Below are positions 53,534-62,257 of a DNA stretch of 64,000 nucleotides, piece by piece. The translations under genes were made by a program, and so were the position numbers. Source of the DNA: Bactericera cockerelli (taxonomy: Eukaryota; Arthropoda; Insecta; Hemiptera; Triozidae); contig CM044958.1 in NCBI GenBank assembly GCA_024516035.1, positions 9,384,757 to 9,448,756 of the forward strand. The letters run 5' to 3'. The number at the start of each line of letters is the position of its first letter. Position 1 is the first letter of the stretch. Below the pieces are notes generated by a model, which ran no database searches, had not been told where the DNA came from, and was given only the letters and a program-made list of their open reading frames with translations.

Positions 53534-53934
53534 TAAACTAAATATTATGTTTATAAAACCTCGAAAATGAGTTAAAAGAAAGCAGTAGTGTTACTCAATC
53601 GAATTTCAGACAATTTTTTTCCTCTTGTTGGATAATATGTCAAAAATTTCCCCAGTTCAATGTGAGACTACATTAATTGAACCAGTAAATCATTTTAAAT
53701 AAATTGAAATATTTTAAACAAATATTCGAACACACAATATATGTATGTATATTTTTGTGTATTGGCATTATAATAGGTACTGAAGTATTAAATGTATGCA
53801 TAATATATGTAAATATTTGTATACACAGTATCGGAAGGTGTAAACAACGGGGAATTTACTGTTGAAAATTAATGTAGTGTTAGGAATATATCAATAATCC
53901 CATCAGCGTTCTCCGCAGCATCAGCAAATTGTTA

Positions 53935-54115
53935 GAGATGGGTGTATACTAGGTTCGAATCCCGGCCGGATTGTAAATGACTCTATATCTACTGAATGTC
54001 TGCGGTTCGGGAGGAAAAATGAGTAGATACCTCAGTTACATGAGTGAGCAACGGTCAGTGGTGGTAAGAGAGTAGTAATATAGACTCTTGCTTCACCAAA
54101 AAAATTAAGACTTAT
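53935..54115 (+). mobile_element. tRNA-like SINE fragment (family A-like head)
   Basis: B-box GGTTCGAATCCCGGCCGG as in the 8615 SINE, followed by a distinct body (TCTATATCTACTGAATGTCT, GAGTAGATACCTCAGTTAC) and a short A-rich end near 54098. The A-box half is missing. Confidence 0.6.
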
Positions 54116-54344
54116 TTTTTTTAAAATTTTCTTGGACTTCTTGTATGGTTCCGACAGTCCACATAAAGCAGCAACACTTATTTATCTCATCTATATTATT
54201 TATCTCATATTGAATTTTATTTCTTGCTTTCAGGTGAGTTGAATGGTTGAGGTTCAATAAGGTGTGCTACCACCATTCCACCAGTAGTACGGAGTACCGT
54301 AAGTTATCGTTGTCTATAAATAATTGAATACATATAATATTATG

Positions 54345-54428
54345 AGTATACTGTCACCGTGATACAGTAGGTAGAGCAGTAGACTTGCACGAACGATGAC
54401 TTGGGTTCGATCCCCAGCGGGCAGAATT
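54345..54428 (+). mobile_element. tRNA-like sequence of uncertain family
   Basis: A-box-like ATACAGTAGGTAGAGCAG and a B-box TGGGTTCGATCCCCAGCGGG at tRNA-like spacing. The acceptor ends pair only partly and a non-tRNA body follows, so I read it as a SINE head rather than a functional tRNA. Confidence 0.5.
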
Positions 54429-54711
54429 TTTTCTTTTCGAAAATTGAGTAGCTGAGAATTTAATGTGGGCGGCGACTAGTGGCGGAGTTATGGACAAAAT
54501 AAGATATTAGGTTATTCAAGGAAAAGGAAAAAGTTTTATAATACTGCGCTACCCACTAAAATTTTGATATATAATACATATCAAAAGTAACATTAATAAT
54601 ACAAAGAAACCCATTAAAAAAAAAAAAATACATACTATTATTCTTTTTCATTGTCTATGATAACGATAAATGTAAGCTCAATTGTTTTATGTATATAAGA
54701 CTTTCGATCCA

Positions 54712-54912
54712 CATGGTAATCCAGGTAGCGTAGGGATCCGTTGGTTCGAATCCCACCCAGTGCATGAATTTTTCCTCATTCATTTGAGTATGCATGAACT
54801 TTTCCTCATTCATTTGAGTTTATGACAAAATAATAATAAGACTCTGAGAGTTAAGTGGTAGAATGCACTTGAGCATTCACTTTGCCTGGTGGTTAGCTTC
54901 CACTAAAGAGTA
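54712..54912 (+). mobile_element. SINE family C (copy 7)
   Basis: 5'-truncated head starting GGTAATCCAGGTAGCGTAGG, B-box GGTTCGAATCCCACC and acceptor end CAGTGC. The body has a 30-bp internal duplication (CATGAA(T/C)TTTTCCTCATTC twice) and ends TTCCACTAAAGAGTATTATT with an (ATT)n tail. A second AAAGAGTATTATT copy lies at about 54955-54980. Confidence 0.8.
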
Positions 54913-55491
54913 TTATTATTATTATGTACTCTTTTTATTATTATGCCTTTGTTTTAAAGAGTATTATTATTATTATGCCTTGGCATTCACCACAAAAGCG
55001 AGGTTCCACGTGGCAACTCAGAGATTTTTAGCCGAAGATTTTCTGCGAATAAAATTGCGAGGCAGAATTTCAATTCTGACTGACAGGCAGAATTTCACAA
55101 AGAGATTTTCCCCCCAGCTCCCATGCTCAGAATTTAACAAAGCAGATCAAGCCAATCAACTAAGCGCGCCTACGTGCGAATTATTCGGATGGGGTTTCGC
55201 TCGTGTACAGTCTGGGGAGATTAGGGGGGGGGGGGATTTAGGATAGGTGTAGGCTATGTAAGGACCAGGAGAGAGGGGTAATTTTAAGGGAGATGTGATG
55301 TTAATTAAAGCAGTCAATCAGTGACTATATTTCTATTTAGGATAATGTAAAGGTACGTGTATACAAGTATTTTAGAATCCAGATTTATTAAACCTTCAGA
55401 AACTTCCTTTGTATGAACAACGATAAACGCTGATAATTGATAATCTTCTACTGAATATTTCCTTTTTCCCCTTTCCCTTTTGCTCTTTTTA

Positions 55492-55529
<38 letters not shown>

Positions 55530-55562
55530 TCGTAAAAAAATTCCGTCTCTCATTCGACTTCA

Positions 55563-55680
55563 GCTCGATCGATAAGATGGCGGACTTGTAACATGGAGAT
55601 CAGTGGTTCGAGTCAGAAGTTCGAATTTTTTTTAGCGGTGTTAGTTTCAGTAATTTTTGATACCACGATAGTAATTCACA
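55563..55680 (+). mobile_element. SINE family D (copy 7), diverged
   Basis: CAGCTCGATCGATAAGATGG, GCGGACTTGTAACATGGAG, B-box GGTTCGAGTCAG, then a diverged body with TTTTAGCGGTGTTAG, ending TAATTCACACAAATA. Confidence 0.65.
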
Positions 55681-55739
55681 CAAATACGATTAACTTTTTT
55701 TTCTGTCCCCCCCTCTGCAGGTTTCTTACAACCCTCTCT

Positions 55740-55945
55740 ATCTCTTACACTCTTATTTATTTATTTATTTATTTTTATTTATTTATTTACACTTTATTAG
55801 ACAATACAAATAATTACAAACGAAAATACAAAATACAATATAACAATCAAAAAATAAATAAATAAAAAATAAATAAATATATACATAATATATGTCCTAA
55901 CTAAAGGGCGGGGTTATTGCCTTAAGCAATCTCTTCCACCCAACC
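55740..55945 (-). mobile_element. LINE 3'-end relic (best-preserved tail)
   Basis: Minus strand: GGGTTGGGTGGAAGAGATTG, CTTAAGGCAATAACCCCGCC, CTTTAGTTAGGACATATAT, an AT-rich stretch, then TGTCTAATAAAGTGTAAATA with TTTA-type repeats. Matches the tail at 9250-9425. The polyadenylation-like AATAAA sits near the 3' end. No coding part. Confidence 0.75.
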
Positions 55946-57088
55946 CTTATAACATTTCTCTCTAAGATTTCTTCTCTCTCCCTTCTCTCTTTCAATCCGT
56001 CTCTCTCCTCCTCATCCGCTCAAGGAGGAAGAAATGTAACGGATTTTCCAGCGGGCCAGGAGGTGTGGAGATGATGGAGAGGAAACGCTGCCAACATCAT
56101 TAGTGAGGTGACGGAAGTCACGGGGAGCATTATTTTGTCATTACTGGAGGTGGCCTGGCAGTGGAGGGGAGGTGTTGAGTGGAGGAAGTGAGGCCAGGAT
56201 CTGATGAACAGCTTGAGAAGGGATCAAGACTCTGGTGGGCCTCATTAGAACTAAAGTCTGGAGATATCCCTGTGTCTGGATAGCTAGGACGCTGGAGAGG
56301 ATAGTCTGGAAAATGCTGGAGTAGGATTATTAGAAGATACGAATATTGTGTGAACCTTCTGCTTTTTTTTTGATGGTTTTGCTCGATATTGCTTCGTCTA
56401 CGGGACCTCTCTCGTAGAGAAAGAAGGAGTGAGTGAAAAAAGACAATCTTGAGAAGGAATAAGAGATGGATTTCGTGCGAATTTATCAAAATGGGTATTG
56501 TTTTTTTTCATAGCTTTGCTCGCAAGTGATAAGTGTCCATTGGAGGGAGAGAAAAGAGAAAACAGAGAAAGAAAGCTGAGAAAAAGGTTTCGGAAAAGTA
56601 GAATTAGAGAAAAAAAGAGGCTTGAAATGGAAGAGCATAGAAGACAACGGAGGAGAGAGGAAAAGAAAAGTGGAAACTGTGCGAACTTACCATCACTCAT
56701 TCTCTCCTGCTGTAATGACGGTTTCGCGTGTTTCGAAATGGCTGTTCTGGATTTGTGGAATTGCTTAATTATCCCTAGAAATGATTATCTATTAGTTGAG
56801 AGCTGGGCCGCGGGGGGGCGGGGCCCATTACTCACTCCGACCCCGGCCGGGCATGATTGCCGGAGGCATTCCACCGCTATTAGTTGTAAGCAAATCTTGG
56901 GGCCATTATTCAACACTCGCTCAGGCCGTGCGTTTTCTTCTTTTCGAGATATCAGGAAAGTTGAATGATTTTCACAACAGTTTAATTTGTTTCATTCTAT
57001 GACTATGACCCTCAGCTTGAGGTGCCTCCATGCCTCTATTTCTCTTGACAATGTAGGTTGGAAACAAATAAGAAACTTTCTCTCGGCC
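55946..57088. other. Intergenic DNA with a GC-richer island
   Basis: No supported gene. The frames at 56130-56489, 56398-56700 and 56498-56968 overlap on opposite strands and are purine/pyrimidine-biased. 56800-56945 is GC-rich with high complexity and could be regulatory. Confidence 0.45.
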
Positions 57089-57437
57089 ATGCCTCATCCT
57101 TCTGTATCATCGCTCCGCCTTCAGACATGCCTCATCCTTCTGTTTCATCGCTCCGCCTTCAGTCATGCCTCATCCTTCTGTTTCATCGCTCCGCCTTCAG
57201 TCATGCCTCATCCTTCTGTTTCATCGCTCCGTCTTCAGTCATGCCTCATCCTTCTGTTTCATCGCTCCGTCTTCAGTCATGCCTCATCCTTCTGTTTCAT
57301 CGCTCCGCCTTCAGTCATGCCTCATCCTTCTGTTTCATCGCTCCGTCTTCAGTCATGCCTCATCCTTCTGTTTCATCGCTCTGCCTTCAGTCATGCCTCA
57401 TCCTTCTGTTTCATCGCTCCGCCTTCAGACATGCCTC
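57089..57437 (+). repeat. 38-bp minisatellite, nine copies
   Basis: Unit ATGCCTCATCCTTCTGTTTC plus ATCGCTCCGCCTTCAGTC, nine full units plus a partial, with mainly C/T changes (CGCC/CGTC/TGCC). No stop exists in any + frame of the unit. As 38 = 2 mod 3, the three + frames all encode the same 38-residue cycle (56987-57508, 57058-57444, 57165-57482). The repeats are contiguous, without spacers, so this is not a CRISPR array. Confidence 0.95.
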
Positions 57438-58800
57438 ATGCTAGTGCTGGTTTCCTATCGAATCCGTCTTGTGCTTTGCTAGAAAATAAAAAAAGAAAGA
57501 TAGTATAGCTAACAAATTGCTTTTCATTGTGGCCCTTTTTACTCCTGGGGATATGGTATATTTTTTTTATCTTCATAATGAGAGACAGCATATAATTCTG
57601 TTCTACGGATTTTGAAAAACACGAAATCAAGGATTGGGAACGTTAGTTCCAAAAGGATTAGTCAAATTAGTGCTAGTGCAGTACATCGAGGATTTAGACG
57701 TAATGCCAAACTAAATGGTAAAATGTTAAGTGAGATATACAAAAACTCGGTCCAAATATGTAATATTTTATATAATACTAGGATTCTTTAAATTTATAGT
57801 AGTATATCCTAAATTTATAAGTGTGAAAATAAATCTATCCCACTATGAAGAATTTAAAGATTCCTAGTTTTTTTTTATTATAAAATATTAGATAAAAGTC
57901 ACATTACTTTGGATTTCTAATATGAACCTACTAACAAATAATTCCAAAAAGAGCAAGACATAAACCCATCGGTATCGAAAGGCTTGACATTTTAAAACGC
58001 TGAAGAAAAAAAAGGCACATCATTTGTGTTTCGTCATTTTCAGACGCCGTCAAGATTTTCTCTCATTGTATCTTGTCGTATTTTTCATTTTAATAAATGA
58101 AAAGCGAGCGATATCGGATGTGTGCTGGGCGGGTTGAGGCTCCCATGCGATATATGAGACGTCTTCTAGGAAATGAAATATCTTGCCATCACAAATAAAT
58201 TATCCGAAGACGGGTCGGAAGCCTGGCTAATGTGTGTCTTTACTAGAGGATGACTAATGTTGGTCATAATGTGAGGGACGCTTAGGGCGGGCTGTTTGGG
58301 CACTCAAAACTATCTTTAAAATCTATGTGCAACAGAAAAATACATACATTACTATACAACAGAAGAAATTCTGTTGTTAGATATTGAGGATATCATTTTC
58401 TCGGAATAAAAGACCCACTGACTACTGTCAGCTAAAAAGTTCCATTCAATATGAGACATAATGAAGTCTACTGAGACTCTGTCAATCTGTCATGTTTAAT
58501 GTCATATTGCGGACTTGTGGACAGAGAAAAAACGAATACACACTCTAATAACATGTTTGTATGTTAAAACTTGGCCCTATTTTTCGTAACTCATACAGAC
58601 AACATTTTCAGACCAGTTTCAACATGAATGGTGGCTTGCAAGCTCTGAATACACATACGAACATAAATTTTTGCACAATGGCGTTGTAATATTTATAATT
58701 ACAATTTGTTCTTTTGCCAGACGGGTTACTCGACTGCTCACAATAATTTCCGAATGAAATACTCACAAATAATGCTAAACAGTTTCTGCTCTGTATGCTG
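57438..58800. other. Intergenic DNA with a high-complexity island
   Basis: AT-rich, with a GC-richer high-complexity stretch at 58095-58300. The two short minus frames (57436-57630, 58608-58808) have no motif. No supported gene. Confidence 0.45.
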
Positions 58801-59870
58801 GAAAGCACAAAAAAATCGCAGCCTTCTCCCCCTCCCTCTTCCTCCCTCCTAAAAAGCCAAAAACACAGGGGAGGAAACGGTGCGGTTCACATCCGGGTTG
58901 TAAATAAGTTCTCCTCCCTCTTCCTCCTCCTCTCTCCTCCTCCTCCTCCTCCTCCTCCTCCTCCTCCTCCCTATCTTATTCCTTCTCCTCCTCTTCCACC
59001 TCATTTCCCTACTCCTCCCTCTATTACTTCCTCTTCTTATAATCCTACTTACCTCCGCTATCTTACTCCTCCTTTTTACTCTTGCTCCTTCTGCCTCTCT
59101 TTTTTAAGTACGCTTTCCTCTTTTCATTCTCCGACTTATTGCCTCTCCTTCTCCTCTCTCTTTCTTCCTCCTTCATTTTTCTTTATCTTCTTCCTGCTTA
59201 CCCACCTCGTCCTTTTCTTTTTGAATCATTTTCCTTCTCCTTATCCCTTCCCTTTCCACAGTTCCATCTCCTCATCCCTCTTGTGGTTTGATTCGGACAA
59301 AAACAAAGAAATATTTACGTATTTTTTTTCTTTCCTTTCCTCTCTCTCCCCCCCCCACTCTCTTTCCCTCCCTCTTTCTCTCTCTCTCTCTCTCTCTCAC
59401 TCTCACTCTCACTCTCTCCCACTCCCTCTCCCTCCTCTCTCCCTCTCCCTCTCTCTCTCCTCTCCTCCCCTCTCCCTCTCCCTCTCCCTCTCTCCCTCTC
59501 CCTCTCCTCTCCCTCTCCCTCTCCCTCTCCCTCTCCCTCTCCCTCTCCCTCTCCCTCTCCCTCTCCCTCTCCCTCTCCCCTCCTCCCTCCCCTCCCTCTC
59601 CCTCTCCCTCTCCCTCTCCCTCTCCCTCTCCCTCTCTCCCTCTCCTCCCTCTCCCTCTCCCTCTCCCTCTCCCTCTCCCTCTCCCTCTCCCTCCCCTCTC
59701 CCTCCCTCTCCCTCTCCCTCTCCCTCTCCCTCTCCTCCCCTCTCCCTCTCCCCTCCCTCTCCTCTCTCCCTCTCCCTCTCCCTCTCCCTCTCCCTCTCCC
59801 TCTCCCTCTCCCTCTCCTCCCCTCCCTCTCCCTCTCCCTCTCCTCTTCTCCCTTCCCTTCTCCTCACATC
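58801..59870. repeat. Long polypyrimidine tract: (CTC)n and (CCCTCT)n
   Basis: The + strand is nearly all C/T. (CTC)n at about 58934-58970; a looser CT-rich part follows to 59335. About 59345-59857 is mainly the hexamer CCCTCT in long pure runs with interruptions. A 419-codon + frame and a 152-codon minus frame pass through it but consist only of Ser/Pro/Leu or Glu/Arg/Gly. Mirror-symmetric polypyrimidine DNA of this length can form triplex (H-DNA). Confidence 0.95.
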
Positions 59871-61059
59871 AGATTACATCACCGTTTTTCTGTGTGTTTC
59901 TCCTCCCTCCCTCCTTTTTTGTATTTGTTTCATCGTGAATTATAATTCCGAAGCTCCGAATGTTCAGTGTTCACGTACTGTTGGAATAACTCCGCGAGTA
60001 AGGGAACTAACTGGGGACTCTTCTCCCGGGGTTCACCCAACCAGTGAACTTTGACCTCTGCTTTTTTAAGTCCAACATTTACAACACATAAGACTTTATT
60101 AGAGTACTAAATTTTAAGTACAATCAGTGGCATAGTTAGACCTACATTTCGGGAGGGGGGGGGGGGACAAAACCCCATTGGCTGCGCCACTGAGTACAAT
60201 ATGTATAAATCTTGCCGGCTGAACAGTTTCCCCTGTTTGACCTCGCTGATCCAGCTTTCTCATCAACACTTGACCTTGCTTTAAAAAGATAAATTAATTT
60301 TTTATATTGATATTTTGTGGTACAGTATTTTGTTTTTGTTTTTATCAACTACGGAAGAGATGACAGTGTTTTGATGGAGTCTTTGATAATCTGTATGGAG
60401 ATGTCAGTAAGAAATTTCTAATATTTCACATCGAAAGTATTGTGTTCGTTTTTGTAAATAAATATTTATTTGCTCCGATTTTTTACTTTCCACTTCCTTT
60501 AAGATATAGAAAGATTTCAACACAAAATACTTTCACTTAACCAAATTCGTGACATGGAGAAAGCCTACTGCTTTTGAGCTTCAAAGGTGTTTCATATCAA
60601 TCCTTACCACCACTTGAGTCGAGGGGTTTACCCTTCGCTTTTTTCGCTGGAAACTTACAAATCAATTATACCGACATCTACCTTATCCAGCCTGGGTTGG
60701 GCCAGAATTAACCAGCAGTAAGAGAGTTTGAATAGCAATGGTGTTTTCATCATGTCCCTTTTGATGGCTGTCCTACATTTTGTATCTACATTTAATTAAT
60801 TGAAAGAAAATTCATATATTTTTCAACCATTTTTATGTTCGCCTTACATGAAGCGAATAGGCAATGTGCAATCTAATAATATTTACCGAACAAAGTGAGA
60901 TAGAGATGGCGAATCGAAGACATGAATATATGAAGGTGCTATCTGAGATGGGAAGAGACTAAAGGGAAGTTTTTTTCTATTGGGAAATGTGCAGAGGAGG
61001 TTTAATGAAAAATTTAGGCGAGGGTAAATGAGAACTGAAGAATCAGGGGGGGGATGAGA
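59871..61059. other. Intergenic spacer between the two purine/pyrimidine tracts
   Basis: AT-rich with a G13 run near 60156-60168. A short inverted pair (CAGTGGCATAG... at 60126 and ...GCGCCACTG at about 60184) brackets that run, as in some short transposon remnants. No supported gene. Confidence 0.45.
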
Positions 61060-61530
61060 GAGAGAGAAAAAATAAAGAGAGACGGAGAGAGTGAGACGGA
61101 GAGAGAGAGGGAGGGAGGGAGAGAGGGAGGGAGAGAGGGAGGGAGAGAGGGAGGGAGAGAGAGAGGGAGGGAGAGAGGGAGAGAGAGAGAGGGGGAGAGG
61201 GAGGAGAGAGGGAGAGAGAGAGAGAGGGGAGAGGGAGGGAGAGAGAGAGGGAGGGAGAGAGGGAGAGAGAGAGAGGGAGAGAGGGAGGGAGAGAGGGAGA
61301 GAGAGAGAGGGAGGGAGAGGGAGGGAGGGAGAGAGGGAGGAGAGAGGGAGGGAGAGAGGGAGGGAGAGAGAGAGGGAGGGAGAGAGGGAGAGAGAGAGAG
61401 GGGGAGAGGGAGGGAGAGAGAGAGAGGGGGAGAGGGAGGGAGAGAGGGAGAGAGAGAGAGGGGGAGAGAGAGAGAGAGGGGGAGAGAGAGAGGAAGGGGG
61501 ATGAGAGAGAGCGAGAGAAAGGTTGCGAAG
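61060..61530. repeat. Long polypurine tract (GA/GGGA repeats)
   Basis: The + strand is almost wholly G/A, built from GAGAGAGG and GGGAGGGAGA modules in irregular tandem order. The composition is opposite in strand to the 58801-59870 tract. All frames through it (for example 60883-61797 minus) are low-complexity and unsupported. Confidence 0.95.
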
Positions 61531-62208
61531 TAAACAATAAATTACAGGAATTAATAAAAAGATAACAGAACCTATCTGATTCTCAGAATTTAGATTTATG
61601 TCGTCCTTCTCCTCCTCCTCTCCCTCCCTCCCCCCCTGAATATTTTTAATAATATTGTGCCTTGACAATTTCATTTCTGAGGCCTCCAGGGACCCCCCAC
61701 TGCTAGCGCTAATGGTGGGAATCGAACCGCCTAACCGTTTAGAAACAATTTTGCCTGTGGGTTTGTTTTTCGAGTTGAAACCAGTAGCATACAACATGTT
61801 AATGAATATTATTTTTTCGCAAACCTACGGGGTTAAGCTCAAAGACATGAAAGTTTCATATTTGTTTTTTTCTACTTCTTTTCATACGGATTCATATTGC
61901 TAAGTTATTGGCATTGAAAAAGCTAAGTTATAAATAAATGAGGTATCGAAAGACATCAAGATAAAATGAGCCCAGACCAAAAGAAAAAATCTAAAGTATA
62001 AGCGGGCGCCCCCTTTGAGGGACAATTTCCCCATTTGGGAACCCAAATAGGGAAATCGAAAGATAAATATAAGCTTAAGGAGTATCAAATAAAAGGTCTT
62101 GATGGGCTGATACTGATATGTATGTATGTATGTGCTTTTGTGACTGATCTTTAAACATAAATTGGTCTCATCTAGATCTTGCAGAGTCACAGAAACTAGC
62201 GGTATAAC
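61531..62208. other. Intergenic DNA
   Basis: AT-rich, with a B-box-like tRNA scrap near 61710-61730 (GGTGGGAATCGAACCGCC, minus). The frames at 61655-61903 and 61900-62190 show no motif. No supported gene. Confidence 0.45.
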
Positions 62209-62257
62209 TTTTTTTTTTTTTTTTTTTTGATAATTTTGAGAGTTTTTAATTTTTAAT
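62209..62257 (-). other. 3' end of the R2-group-like LINE: short 3' UTR and poly(A)
   Basis: On the minus strand the ORF stop is followed by only 29 bases (62229-62257) and then A20 (plus-strand T-run 62209-62228). This marks the 3' end of the retrotransposon. The target duplication cannot be checked because the 5' end is outside the window. Confidence 0.85.

Noticed and set aside
54863..55246. 127-codon + frame
   Set aside because: Begins in the SINE tail and ATT repeats, and the rest includes a short internal duplication (GGCAGAATTTCA); no motif.
57089..57437. CRISPR-like regularity of the 38-bp array
   Set aside because: Units are contiguous with no unique spacers, and the DNA is animal nuclear sequence.
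58795..60054. 419-codon + frame rich in Ser, Pro and Leu
   Set aside because: It is a translation of CTC and CCCTCT repeats; other frames and the opposite strand are equally open.
60883..61797. 304-codon minus frame and overlapping + frames of 137-159 codons
   Set aside because: They are produced by the GA/CT tract at 61060-61530; the flanking parts have no motif.
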